64,000 nucleotides of DNA from Streptomyces blattellae (GTDB lineage Bacteria; Actinomycetota; Actinomycetes; Streptomycetales; Streptomycetaceae): the NCBI RefSeq assembly GCF_009709555.1, contig NZ_WJBG01000167.1, positions 1 through 64,000 of the forward strand, given 5' to 3'. The notes under the pieces were generated by a model that was not told where the DNA came from, did not search any database, and worked only from the letters and a program-made list of their open reading frames with translations. Positions 30,450-39,529 of the stretch are shown piece after piece. How positions within the stretch are numbered: the stretch's first letter is position 1; the number at the start of each line of letters is the position of its first letter. The position numbers and the translations under genes were made by a program.

Positions 30450-33400
30450 GTGCACCTCAAGGCCCTGACCCTCCGTGGGTTCAAGTCGTTCGCCTCGGCG
30501 ACCACGCTCCGGTTCGAGCCGGGGATCACGTGTGTCGTCGGACCGAACGGCTCGGGCAAGTCCAATGTGGTGGACGCGCTCAGCTGGGTCATGGGTGAGC
30601 AGGGCGCCAAGTCGCTGCGCGGCGGCAAGATGGAGGACGTCATCTTCGCCGGCACCACGGGCCGCCCGCCGCTGGGCCGCGCCGAGGTGTCCCTGACCAT
30701 CGACAACTCCGACGGGGCGCTGCCCATCGAGTACGCCGAGGTCACCATCACGCGGATCATGTTCCGCAACGGCGGCAGCGAGTACCAGATCAACGGCGAC
30801 ACCTGCCGCCTGCTCGACATCCAGGAACTCCTCTCCGACTCCGGCATCGGCCGCGAGATGCACGTCATCGTCGGCCAGGGCCAGCTCGACTCCGTACTGC
30901 ACGCGGATCCGATGGGCCGCAGGGCTTTCATCGAAGAGGCCGCGGGTGTGCTGAAGCACCGCAAGCGAAAGGAGAAGGCTCTCCGGAAGCTGGACGCGAT
31001 GCAGGCCAACCTCGCGCGCGTGCAGGACCTGACCGACGAACTCCGAAGACAGCTCAAGCCGCTGGGCCGGCAGGCCGCCGTCGCGCGCAGGGCCGCCGTC
31101 ATCCAGGCCGACCTCCGTGACGCCCGCCTCCGCCTGCTCGCCGACGATCTCGTACGACTCCGAGAGGCGCTCAACGCCGAAGTCGCCGACGAGGCCGCGC
31201 TGAAGGAACGCAAGGAAGCGGCCGAACTGGAGCTGAAGAAGGCACTCCAGCGGGAGGCGCTCCTGGAGGACGAGGTCCGGCAGCTCACGCCGCGGCTCCA
31301 GCGCGCCCAGCAGACCTGGTACGAACTCTCCCAGCTCGCCGAACGCGTCCGCGGCACGATCTCGCTGGCCGACGCCCGGGTGAAGAGCGCCACTTCCGCG
31401 CCCGCCGAGGAACGCCGGGGCCGTGACCCCGAGGACATGGAGCGTGAGGCCAACCGGATCCGTGAGCAGGAGGCCGAGCTCGAAGCGGCTCTGGAGGCGG
31501 CTGAGCGGGCGCTGGACGACACGGTCGCGCACCGCGCCGAACTGGAGCGCGAACTGGCCCTGGAGGAACGGCGCCTGAAGGACGTCGCCCGTTCCATCGC
31601 CGATCGCCGCGAGAGCCTCGCCCGGCTGAACGGCCAGGTCAACGCGGCCCGTTCGCGCGCCGCCTCCGCCCAGGCGGAGATCGACCGCCTCGCCGCCGCC
31701 CGCGACGAGGCCCAGGAACGCGCCGTCACCGCTCAGGAGGAGTACGAAACCCTCAAGGCCGAGGTGGACGGCCTGGATGCGGACGACGCGGAACTCGCCG
31801 AGCAGCACGAAGCGGCCAGGACAGCACTGACCGAGGCGGAAACCGCGCTGACGGCGGCCCGCGAGGCGGCCACAGCGGCGGAGCGCAAACGCGCCGCCAC
31901 CCAGGCCCGCCATGAGGCGCTGGCGCTGGGCCTGCGCCGCAAGGACGGTACCGGAGCGCTGCTGGGCGCGAAGGACCGCCTCACGGGGTTGCTGGGCCCG
32001 GCCGCGGAGCTGCTGACGGTGACACCGGGCTACGAGGTCCCGCTGGCGGCGGCTTTCGGGGCGGCGGCGGACGCGATCGCGGTGACGTCGACGTCGTCGG
32101 CGGCGGACGCGATCCGCTTGCTGCGCAAGGAGGACGGCGGCCGTGCGGCACTTCTCCTGGCAGGGGGGCCGGAAGGGCCCCAAAGGGACGCGGGGCCGCA
32201 TGCCTACGCGGCAGACCTGGTCCGCGCCCCCGTCGACCTCATGCCCGCAGTACGACGTCTCCTCCACGGCATCGTCGTCGTAGCCACCCTCGAAGACGCC
32301 GAAGACCTGGTCCACGCCCATCCCGACCTCACCGCCGTAACCGCCGAAGGCGACCTTTTGGGCGCCCACTTCGCGCACGGCGGCTCCGCCGGAGCACCCA
32401 GCCTCCTCGAAGTACAGGCATCCGTGGACGAGGCCGCGACCGAGTTGGAAGAGCTGGCCGTCCGGTGCGAGGAACTCACCGAGGCGCAAGCCGCGGCGGC
32501 CGACCGGCGCCAGGAGTGCGCCGCGCTCGTCGAAGCCGTAGGGGAGCGACGCAGGGCCGCCGACCGGGAGAAGTCGGCCGTGGCGCAGCAGCTCGGGCGG
32601 CTCGCCGGTCAGGCGCGCGGCGCCGCGGGGGAGGCGGAGCGGTCCACCGCGGCGGCGGCTCGGGCACAGGAGGCGCTCGACAAGGCCGTACAAGAGGCAG
32701 AGGAGCTGGCCGAGCGGCTCGCTGTCGCCGAGGAGATGCCGGTCGAGGAGGAGCCCGACACCTCCGTACGGGATCGGCTCGCCGCCGACGGGGCCAACGC
32801 CCGGCAGACCGAGATGGAGGCCCGGCTTCAGGTCCGTACGCACGAGGAGCGGGTCAAGGGACTCGCGGGACGCGCCGACTCCCTCGACCGCGCCGCCCGA
32901 GCGGAACGCGAGGCACGCGCGCGTGCCGAGCAGCGGCGGGCCCGGATGCGGCACGAGGCCGCAGTCGCGGAAGCGGTCGCCTCCGGAGCGCGGCAGCTGC
33001 TCGCGCACGTCGAGGTCTCCCTCGCCCGCGCCGACGAGGAACGCACCGCCGCCGAGGCCGCCAAGGCGCGGCGCGAGCAGGAGCTGACCGTCGCCCGCAA
33101 CACGGGGCGTGATCTCAAGGCCGAACTGGACAAGCTGACGGACTCCGTGCACCGCGGTGAGGTGCTCGGCGCCGAGAAGCGGATGCGGATCGAGCAGCTG
33201 GAGACCAAGGCGCTGGAGGAACTGGGTGTCGAGCCGGCCGGGCTCGTCGACGAGTTCGGCCCGCATCAGCTCGTCCCGCCCTCGCTCCCGGCGGAGGGGG
33301 AGCAGCTGCCGGAGGATCCCGGGCATCCCCGCAACCAGCCCAGGCCGTTCACCCGGGCGGAGCAGGAGAAGCGGCTCAAGTCCGCCGAGCGGGCCTATCA

Positions 33401-33998
33401 GCAGCTCGGCAAGGTCAACCCGCTCGCGCTGGAGGAGTTCGCGGCGCTGGAGGAGCGGCACAAGTTCCTCAGCGAGCAGCTGGAGGACCTGAAGAAGACC
33501 CGCGCGGATCTGCTCCAGGTCGTCAAGGAGGTCGACGAGCGCGTCGAACAGGTCTTCACCGAGGCCTACCGGGACACGGCCCGGGAGTTCGAGGGCGTCT
33601 TCAGCCGGCTGTTCCCGGGCGGTGAGGGACGGCTGATCCTGACCGATCCCGACAACATGCTCACCACGGGCGTCGATGTCGAGGCGCGTCCCCCGGGTAA
33701 GAAGGTCAAGCGGCTCAGCCTGCTCTCCGGCGGCGAGCGCTCGCTGACCGCCGTAGCGCTGCTGGTGTCGATCTTCAAGGCGCGGCCCAGCCCGTTCTAC
33801 GTGATGGACGAGGTCGAGGCCGCGCTCGACGACACCAACCTGCAGCGGCTGATCCGCATCATGCAGGAGCTGCAGGAGGCCTCGCAGCTGATCGTGATCA
33901 CCCACCAGAAGCGGACGATGGAGGTCGCCGACGCCCTGTACGGCGTCTCCATGCAGGGCGACGGTGTGTCGAAGGTCATCTCCCAGCGCCTGCGCTAG
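30450..33998 (+). CDS. smc: Chromosome segregation ATPase SMC
   Basis: 1182 residues from GTG 30450 (HLKALTLRGFKSFASATTLRF). It condenses and segregates chromosomes with ScpAB; in Streptomyces it matters for sporulation septation. Walker A is GPNGSGKSNVVDALSW; two long coiled coils (about 165-500 and 665-1020) flank a hinge at about 510-650. The C-terminal head has the signature LSGGERSLTAVALL and Walker B FYVMDEVEAALDD. The GGAGG at 30431 lies 14 bp from the start, rather far. It converges on the monooxygenase gene with only 9 bp between the stops. Confidence 0.97.
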   Translation: MHLKALTLRGFKSFASATTLRFEPGITCVVGPNGSGKSNVVDALSWVMGEQGAKSLRGGKMEDVIFAGTTGRPPLGRAEVSLTIDNSDGALPIEYAEVTITRIMFRNGGSEYQINGDTCRLLDIQELLSDSGIGREMHVIVGQGQLDSVLHADPMGRRAFIEEAAGVLKHRKRKEKALRKLDAMQANLARVQDLTDELRRQLKPLGRQAAVARRAAVIQADLRDARLRLLADDLVRLREALNAEVADEAALKERKEAAELELKKALQREALLEDEVRQLTPRLQRAQQTWYELSQLAERVRGTISLADARVKSATSAPAEERRGRDPEDMEREANRIREQEAELEAALEAAERALDDTVAHRAELERELALEERRLKDVARSIADRRESLARLNGQVNAARSRAASAQAEIDRLAAARDEAQERAVTAQEEYETLKAEVDGLDADDAELAEQHEAARTALTEAETALTAAREAATAAERKRAATQARHEALALGLRRKDGTGALLGAKDRLTGLLGPAAELLTVTPGYEVPLAAAFGAAADAIAVTSTSSAADAIRLLRKEDGGRAALLLAGGPEGPQRDAGPHAYAADLVRAPVDLMPAVRRLLHGIVVVATLEDAEDLVHAHPDLTAVTAEGDLLGAHFAHGGSAGAPSLLEVQASVDEAATELEELAVRCEELTEAQAAAADRRQECAALVEAVGERRRAADREKSAVAQQLGRLAGQARGAAGEAERSTAAAARAQEALDKAVQEAEELAERLAVAEEMPVEEEPDTSVRDRLAADGANARQTEMEARLQVRTHEERVKGLAGRADSLDRAARAEREARARAEQRRARMRHEAAVAEAVASGARQLLAHVEVSLARADEERTAAEAAKARREQELTVARNTGRDLKAELDKLTDSVHRGEVLGAEKRMRIEQLETKALEELGVEPAGLVDEFGPHQLVPPSLPAEGEQLPEDPGHPRNQPRPFTRAEQEKRLKSAERAYQQLGKVNPLALEEFAALEERHKFLSEQLEDLKKTRADLLQVVKEVDERVEQVFTEAYRDTAREFEGVFSRLFPGGEGRLILTDPDNMLTTGVDVEARPPGKKVKRLSLLSGGERSLTAVALLVSIFKARPSPFYVMDEVEAALDDTNLQRLIRIMQELQEASQLIVITHQKRTMEVADALYGVSMQGDGVSKVISQRLR

Positions 33999-34007
33999 AC
34001 GAGATGA

Positions 34008-35057
34008 TCAATCTGCGAGCTGGGGCAGTACGTTTTCGCAGAACAGCCGCAGACTGCGCCACCCCTCCTCCACCGGCATCCCGCCCGACAGCGGATGCAG
34101 TACGTAGTTGTCGAGCCCCTGCGTCACGCACTCGTCCGGCGTGAGGATCCGGTAGACGCCCTCGGCGCGCAGCTCGTCCACGGTCGTGGCCGCCGATTTC
34201 ACCGCGGACCGTATGCCGCCCGACTGCCAGGAGGCGTACGTCCGTGCCTCGTGCAGGAAGTGCCCGCCGTACGCGCTCCACGCCCGGTCCGGATCCTCGG
34301 CGATGTGCAGCAGCGGCTGCTCGGTCGCGGGCATCATGGTCCAGCCCTCGGTGCCGTACTCGATGAGCCGTTCCTTGTAGTACGTCTCCAGCTCCGGCAG
34401 ATGCGCGCTGGGGAAGAAGGGCAGGCCGAGGCGGGCGGCCCGGCGGGCGGCGGCCTGCGAGGAGCCGCCGACCAGGAGGAGGGGGTGCGGCTCGGTGTAG
34501 GGGCGCGGGGTGACCCGGACCGTACGGCCCCGGTACTCGAACTCGTCGCCGGTCCAGGCATTGAGGAGCGTTTCGAGGAGTTCGTCCTGCAATCGCCCCC
34601 GCCGCTTCCACTCCACGTCGAACAGGTCGTATTCCTCGGGCCGGTAGCCGATCCCGGCGACCGTCACCAGCCGTCCGCCGCTGAGCAGATCCAGTACGGC
34701 GATGTCCTCGGCCAGCCGCAGCGGGTCGTGCAGTGGGCCGATGATCGCCGAGACCGTGACGGCGATCCGCCCGCCCGTCGGCCGGCCACCACTGAGCGAC
34801 GAGCCGGTGCGCGCCGCGGAATCTTCCTGAGTGGCGCCTGAATTTCCCTGAGTGGCGCCGAAGACCGCTCCCGCGAAGACGAAGGGCGACGGCAGCCAGT
34901 TGTTCGCGGCGCCGTGGTGCTCCTCGGTCTGCACGGTGGTGATCCCGTGCTCGTCGGCGTACGTGGCCATCTCCAGCGCCGCCCGGTAGCGGGCGCTCAG
35001 CGAGGCGGGGGTGGCGCCGGGCTCGACGAGGTTGAGACGGACGACCGTGACGGGCAT
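34008..35057 (-). CDS. Luciferase-like (LLM) flavin/F420-dependent oxidoreductase
   Basis: 349 residues. A TIM-barrel LLM-family protein: N-terminal strand VVRLNLVEPGATP, the EEHHG motif (VQTEEHHGAANNWLPSP), VTVSAIIGPLHDPLRLAEDIAVLDLLSGGR, and the glycine-rich LLLVGGSSQAAARRAARLG. The substrate is unknown and the cofactor (FMN or F420) cannot be fixed by eye. Residues about 68-97 are a low-complexity insert with a duplicated GATQ unit encoded by a 21-bp direct repeat. It is divergent from ftsY. Confidence 0.88.
   Translation of the reverse strand: MPVTVVRLNLVEPGATPASLSARYRAALEMATYADEHGITTVQTEEHHGAANNWLPSPFVFAGAVFGATQGNSGATQEDSAARTGSSLSGGRPTGGRIAVTVSAIIGPLHDPLRLAEDIAVLDLLSGGRLVTVAGIGYRPEEYDLFDVEWKRRGRLQDELLETLLNAWTGDEFEYRGRTVRVTPRPYTEPHPLLLVGGSSQAAARRAARLGLPFFPSAHLPELETYYKERLIEYGTEGWTMMPATEQPLLHIAEDPDRAWSAYGGHFLHEARTYASWQSGGIRSAVKSAATTVDELRAEGVYRILTPDECVTQGLDNYVLHPLSGGMPVEEGWRSLRLFCENVLPQLAD
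34826..34859. repeat. 21-bp in-frame duplication in the LLM gene
   Basis: CCTGAGTGGCGCC occurs at 34826-34838 and again at 34847-34859, exactly 21 bp apart. On the minus strand the two units encode GATQGNS and GATQEDS. Confidence 0.75.
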
Positions 35058-35216
35058 GACAGGTCCCCTTCAGCGGCGGATGTGCGGGGACCATAGCTGA
35101 CGGTGCGTCAGTTCGCCAGGGGTCCGGCCTTCGATCAAGGAAGGTGGGAGTGGGACCCGCGGTCCCGGGTGGAGTACGAACGGCCGAGCGGGAGGTCACG
35201 CAATACTGGACCTGTT

Positions 35217-36428
35217 ATGGAAACCGTCATCCTTGCTGTAGTCATCGCCGTGGTCGTGCTCGGCGCGCTGGGCGGGCTCATCGTCGGCAGCCGGCGCAAG
35301 AAGCCGCTGCCTCCGCCGCCGCCCGCCGCGCCCGACATCACCGCCCCGCCGGCCGAGCCGCACATCGGCGACGAGGCCGAAACGCCGCGCGACGAACCGC
35401 GCCGGACGATAGAGGAGGTGGATCTTCCCGACGGCTCGGCCCCGGCCGCCGTCGAGGAACCGCCCGTCGTCGAAGAGCTCCCGCCGACCGAGATCGAGGT
35501 CCCGGAGCCCACCGCGGGGCGCCTGGTGCGCCTGCGCGCCCGTCTCTCCCGCTCCCAGAACACCCTCGGCAAGGGGTTGCTCGCGCTGCTCTCGCGCGAG
35601 CACCTCGACGACGACACCTGGGAGGAGATCGAGGACACTTTGCTCACCGCCGACGTCGGTGTGCAACCCACCCAGGAACTGGTCGACGGGCTGCGTGAGC
35701 GCGTGAAGGTGCTCGGTACCCGGACGCCCCAGGAGCTACGAGGCCTGCTGCGGGAGGAGCTGCTCAAGCTGATCGGCACCGACATGGACCGTGTCGTGAA
35801 GACCGAGCCGGAGGGCCGCAAGCCCGGCATCGTGATGGTCGTCGGTGTCAACGGCACCGGCAAGACCACCACCACCGGCAAGCTCGCCCGGGTCCTCGTC
35901 GCCGACGGCAACAGCGTCGTCCTGGGCGCCGCCGACACCTTCCGGGCCGCCGCCGCCGACCAGCTGCAGACCTGGGGTGAGCGGGTCGGTGCGTACACCG
36001 TGCGCGGGCCCGAGGGCGGCGACCCCGCCTCCGTCGCCTTCGACGCGGTCAAGGAGGGCAAGGAGATGGGCTCCGACGTCGTCCTCATCGACACCGCCGG
36101 GCGGCTGCACACCAAGACCGGCCTGATGGACGAGCTGGGCAAGGTCAAGCGGGTCGTGGAGAAGCACGCTCCGCTGGACGAGGTGCTGCTCGTGCTGGAC
36201 GCCACCACTGGCCAGAACGGGCTGGTGCAGGCCCGCGTCTTCGCCGAGGTCGTCGACATCACCGGCATCGTCCTGACCAAGCTGGACGGTACGGCGAAGG
36301 GCGGCATCGTGGTCGCCGTGCAGCGTGAGCTGGGCGTGCCGGTCAAGCTGGTCGGTCTCGGCGAGGGCGCCGATGACCTGGCGCCGTTCGAGCCGGAGGC
36401 GTTCGTGGATGCGCTTATCGGAGAGTGA
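35217..36428 (+). CDS. ftsY: Signal recognition particle receptor FtsY
   Basis: 403 residues from ATG 35217. The SRP receptor GTPase docks ribosome-nascent-chain complexes at the membrane. A membrane-spanning N terminus (VILAVVIAVVVLGALGGLIVG) is unlike the amphipathic anchor of E. coli FtsY. An acidic, Pro-rich A region follows to about 105, then the N domain and the G domain: GVNGTGKTTTTGKLAR, AADTFRAAAADQL, LIDTAGRL and LTKLDGTAKGG. It pairs functionally with ffh at 43.9 kb. Confidence 0.97.
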   Translation: METVILAVVIAVVVLGALGGLIVGSRRKKPLPPPPPAAPDITAPPAEPHIGDEAETPRDEPRRTIEEVDLPDGSAPAAVEEPPVVEELPPTEIEVPEPTAGRLVRLRARLSRSQNTLGKGLLALLSREHLDDDTWEEIEDTLLTADVGVQPTQELVDGLRERVKVLGTRTPQELRGLLREELLKLIGTDMDRVVKTEPEGRKPGIVMVVGVNGTGKTTTTGKLARVLVADGNSVVLGAADTFRAAAADQLQTWGERVGAYTVRGPEGGDPASVAFDAVKEGKEMGSDVVLIDTAGRLHTKTGLMDELGKVKRVVEKHAPLDEVLLVLDATTGQNGLVQARVFAEVVDITGIVLTKLDGTAKGGIVVAVQRELGVPVKLVGLGEGADDLAPFEPEAFVDALIGE

Positions 36429-36439
36429 GGCCCCTTCGA

Positions 36440-36479
36440 GAAGGGCGCCGCCGCATGGTGCAGTGCGGTGGCGCCCTTC
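36440..36479 (+). terminator. ftsY terminator
   Basis: A 16-bp stem (36440-36455 with 36464-36479) with one G-T pair. After it, CGGCGGGGCTACG occurs twice (about 36492 and 36521), a short direct repeat before the converging gene. Confidence 0.75.
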
Positions 36480-36529
36480 GCTGTTGCTGTGCGGCGGGGC
36501 TACGTCCGCGAGGTCGCTGTCCGGCGGGG

Positions 36530-37195
36530 CTACGCCCGCGATCGATGTGCCACGTAGGCCAGCGTCCCGAGCAGCAGCCGGGCCTCCGGTGGCCGGGTCG
36601 CCGAGTCCAGCTCGGGGGAGCGCAGCCAGCGCACCGGGCCCAGGCCGCCCCGGTCGGAGGGCGGGGCCGTGATGTACGTACCCGGGCCGAGGCCGTGCAG
36701 GTCGAGGGAGGTGGGGTCGTCCCAGCCCATGCGGTAGAGCAGCTCTTGGAGTTCGGTGGCGGCGCCGGGGGCGACGAAGAAGTGGGCGCGGCCCTCGGGG
36801 GACGCTGTCACCGGGCCGACCGGGAGGCCCATGCGCTCCAGCCGGGCCAGGGCACGGCGTCCGGCGGGCTCGGCGACCTCGATCACGTCGAACATCCGGC
36901 CGACCGGCAGCATCGCCGAGGCGCCGGGGAACTCGCCCCAGGACTCGGTCACCTGGTCGAGGGTTGCGCCGGCGGGCACCTCCGGCGCGAAGTCCAGCGG
37001 ATGTGCGCCCGGCGTGCGGCAGTCGGGGTGGCCGCAGGAACAGGCGCCCGCCGCGGCCCGCGCGCCCGGCACCACGTCCCAGCCCCAGAGCCCGGTGAAC
37101 TCGGCCACGGCGGTGCACTCCGCGGTGCGGCCGCGGCGGCGCGAGCCGGACCGGATGTCGCGGATGCCCCGACTGCTGCCGATCGTGAAGCCCAT
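36530..37195 (-). CDS. Bifunctional DNA primase/polymerase N-terminal-like protein
   Basis: 221 residues from ATG 37195 with GGAGGG just upstream. It resembles the prim-pol domain found at the N terminus of plasmid and phage replication proteins: FTGLWGWDVVPGARAAAGACSCGHPDCRTPGAHP has the typical Cys/His cluster, and MFDVIEVAEPAGRRAL and AHFFVAPGAA follow. No helicase domain is attached. Streptomyces genomes carry a chromosomal stand-alone form here. Whether it makes primers is unknown; the acidic catalytic residues are not obvious, so it may be a regulatory relic. Confidence 0.78.
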   Translation of the reverse strand: MGFTIGSSRGIRDIRSGSRRRGRTAECTAVAEFTGLWGWDVVPGARAAAGACSCGHPDCRTPGAHPLDFAPEVPAGATLDQVTESWGEFPGASAMLPVGRMFDVIEVAEPAGRRALARLERMGLPVGPVTASPEGRAHFFVAPGAATELQELLYRMGWDDPTSLDLHGLGPGTYITAPPSDRGGLGPVRWLRSPELDSATRPPEARLLLGTLAYVAHRSRA

Positions 37196-37658
37196 GCCCC
37201 CTCCAACGGGTCCGACGCACCGGTGGTTACGAGACGACCCGGAATGTGACTGACCGTGTCCCCGGCTCGGCACGAAATGGCGCCTTCGAGCGACTCGGGT
37301 TGTGTGCCAGGCTTCGTGCGCCCCTGAGTGCACCGCTCCGCCCACTCCTGTCCGTTCTATGTCAAGTGAATCGCGTACGAGCGACCGTGAGTTCATTCGA
37401 AGGGGTGGCGAATGGTGGCGTTTTCGGGATCGCCATGGCTGGAACGGTGATCGTAGGATTACTTTGAGTGCGCGAGTCCTGAGCGGCACATGCCGTGGTG
37501 GGTATGCCGAGGGCAACTAGGCTTCCCGTTCGAAGGGTGACAACTGCCGGACGGGCAGCCGTATGTACCGGCATTCTGATAGGGCTTGGCCACCCGGCGA
37601 CACACTCGGCGGCAAGTGGTCTCAGGGGACATGTGGTCTCAGGGATGGGGGCGTTCCA
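37196..37658. other. nsdA upstream region
   Basis: 463 bp without a supportable gene. It should hold the divergent promoters of the prim-pol-like gene and nsdA. A GTGACA (about 37537) with TATGTA 19 bp later is a possible nsdA promoter. GTGGTCTCAGGG is directly repeated at 37616-37627 and 37633-37644, the second copy next to the nsdA ribosome binding site. Confidence 0.5.
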
Positions 37659-39134
37659 GTGGGCGGCAACGGCGGAAGCGGTACGAACGCTGACAAGCGC
37701 CCCAATGAGCTGCTCGGCTCGTGGTTCGTGCGCAGCGGGTGGTCCAAGGGGGAACTTGCGCGGCAAGTGAACCGCAGGGCCCGCCAGTTGGGCGCCAACC
37801 ACATCTCCACGGACACCTCGCGGGTGCGTCGCTGGCTGGACGGCGAGAATCCGCGTGAGCCGATCCCCCGGATCCTGTCCGAGCTGTTCTCCGAGCGGTT
37901 CGGCTGTGTCGTCTCCGTCGAGGACCTGGGGCTGCGCGCCGCTCGCCAGGCACCCTCCGTCTCCGGAGTCGACCTCCCCTGGACGGGCCCGCAGACCGTG
38001 GCCCTGCTCAGCGAGTTCTCGCGCAGCGACCTGATGCTGGCGCGGCGCGGCTTCCTCGGGACCTCGCTGGCCCTCTCCGCGGGCCCGTCCCTGATCGAGC
38101 CGATGCAGCGCTGGCTGGTGCCGGCGCCGCAGGCCCCGCAGCAGGAGACCGGGCCCGTCCCGTCCTCACGCGCGCGTGGCCGGCTGTCCAAGCCGGAGCT
38201 GGACCTCCTGGAGTCCACCACCGTGATGTTCCGGCAGTGGGACGCCCAGTGCGGTGGCGGCCTGCGCCGCAAGGCCGTCGTCGGCCAGTTGCACGAGGTG
38301 ACCGACCTCCTCCAGGAGCCCCAGCCCGAGTCCACCGCCCGCAAGCTGTTCAAGGTCGCCGCCGAGCTGGCCGAGCTGGCCGGCTGGATGTCGTACGACA
38401 TCGGGCTCCAGCCCACCGCGCAGAAGTACTTCGTGCTCGCCCTGCACGCCGCCAAGGAGGCGGGTGACAAGCCGCTCGGCTCGTACATCCTGTCCAGCAT
38501 GAGCCGCCAGATGATCCACCTCGGCCGGCCCGACGACGCCCTGGAACTGATCCACCTCGCGCAGTACGGCAGCCGGGACTGCGCGAGCCCCCGCACCCAG
38601 TCGATGCTGTATGCGATGGAGGCACGGGCCTACGCCAACATGGGCCAGCCCGGCAAGTGCAAGCGGGCGGTGCGGATGGCCGAGGACACCTTCGGCGAGG
38701 CCGACGAGTGGGACGAGCCCGACCCCGACTGGATCCGCTTCTTCTCCGAGGCCGAGCTGTACGGCGAGAACTCGCACTCCTTCCGCGACCTCGCCTATGT
38801 GGCGGGCCGCAGCCCCACCTACGCGTCCCTCGCCGAGCCCCTGATGCAGCGGGCCGTCGACCTCTTCGCCAAGGACACCGAGCACCAGCGGTCGTATGCG
38901 CTGAACGCGATCGGGATGGCCACCGTGCATCTGCTGCGGCGGGAGCCCGAGCAGGCCTCGGTCCTCGCCGCCGAGGCCATGGGCATCGCCAAGAAGGTCC
39001 GCTCCGAGCGCGTGACCACTCGTATTCGAAAGACGGTCGACACGGCCGTACGCGACTTCGGTGATCTCGCCGAGGTCGTGGACCTCACCGACCGCCTCGC
39101 CATCGAGCTGCCGGAGACCGCCGAAGCGGTCTGA
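37659..39134 (+). CDS. nsdA: NsdA, negative regulator of development and antibiotic synthesis
   Basis: 491 residues from GTG 37659 (AGGGATGGGG upstream), a start that restores the expected N terminus GGNGGSGTNADKRPNELLGSW. In Streptomyces NsdA restrains sporulation and antibiotic production. An N-terminal helix-turn-helix-like part (SGWSKGELARQVNRRARQLG ... DTSRVRRWLDGE) is followed by TPR-like helices through most of the chain. No cofactor motif is present. It is monocistronic and ends before a 20-bp-stem hairpin. Confidence 0.93.
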   Translation: MGGNGGSGTNADKRPNELLGSWFVRSGWSKGELARQVNRRARQLGANHISTDTSRVRRWLDGENPREPIPRILSELFSERFGCVVSVEDLGLRAARQAPSVSGVDLPWTGPQTVALLSEFSRSDLMLARRGFLGTSLALSAGPSLIEPMQRWLVPAPQAPQQETGPVPSSRARGRLSKPELDLLESTTVMFRQWDAQCGGGLRRKAVVGQLHEVTDLLQEPQPESTARKLFKVAAELAELAGWMSYDIGLQPTAQKYFVLALHAAKEAGDKPLGSYILSSMSRQMIHLGRPDDALELIHLAQYGSRDCASPRTQSMLYAMEARAYANMGQPGKCKRAVRMAEDTFGEADEWDEPDPDWIRFFSEAELYGENSHSFRDLAYVAGRSPTYASLAEPLMQRAVDLFAKDTEHQRSYALNAIGMATVHLLRREPEQASVLAAEAMGIAKKVRSERVTTRIRKTVDTAVRDFGDLAEVVDLTDRLAIELPETAEAV

Positions 39135-39146
39135 CACCCCAGAACC

Positions 39147-39223
39147 CCGGCCGCGGCCGGCCCTCCCGAACCGCCCGACTCGGCTCCCCCCTGCCAGGTC
39201 ATCGGAGGGCCGACCGCGGCCGG
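39147..39223. terminator. Large stem-loop after nsdA
   Basis: A 20-nt arm at 39147-39166 (CCGGCCGCGGCCGGCCCTCC) pairs with 39204-39223, with a single G-T pair, across a 37-nt loop. It lies 13 bp after the nsdA stop and probably ends its transcription before the amtB promoter. Confidence 0.65.
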
Positions 39224-39392
39224 ATGCGCGCCTTTGCGCCTAAACCGGCGCCGCTCTCGCGGAGGTGGCTGGTCGCCGTGGGGGTTGCTCAATGGGGGGT
39301 TGCGGCGGCAGTCGTGGAAGGTTGCGCCACGATAACGATCGGGCGGGCGGGCATCTCGCAGTTCATCAACGCGTAACACGCGGGGCGCCTTC

Positions 39393-39430
39393 GTCACGGC
39401 GGCGAAACAACGAGGGGCTTCCATCGAAAC
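39393..39430 (+). promoter_or_regulatory. GlnR box upstream of amtB
   Basis: GTCAC (39393-39397), 6 bp, GAAAC (39404-39408), then a second GAAAC at 39426-39430, exactly 22 bp on. This fits the streptomycete GlnR pattern gTnAc-n6-GaAAc in tandem, with only the third half-site (39415-39419) degenerate. A further GTAAC is at 39373. It lies 100-137 bp before the amtB start, so GlnR activation under nitrogen limitation is likely. The 39135-39529 gap holds this box and the stem-loop. Confidence 0.8.
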
Positions 39431-39529
39431 GGCGCTGCGCCAATCTCATGGCGCATAAACCGGTCCCACCCCTCAAATCCGCTCAAGGCTTCGCCCGCAC
39501 GGGGCCGTACCAACGACGAGGAGACGCCG

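Noticed and set aside
30378..33905. Minus-strand open frame of 1175 codons opposite smc
   Set aside because: A mirror of smc codon bias; the smc frame has full Walker A, hinge and Walker B motifs.
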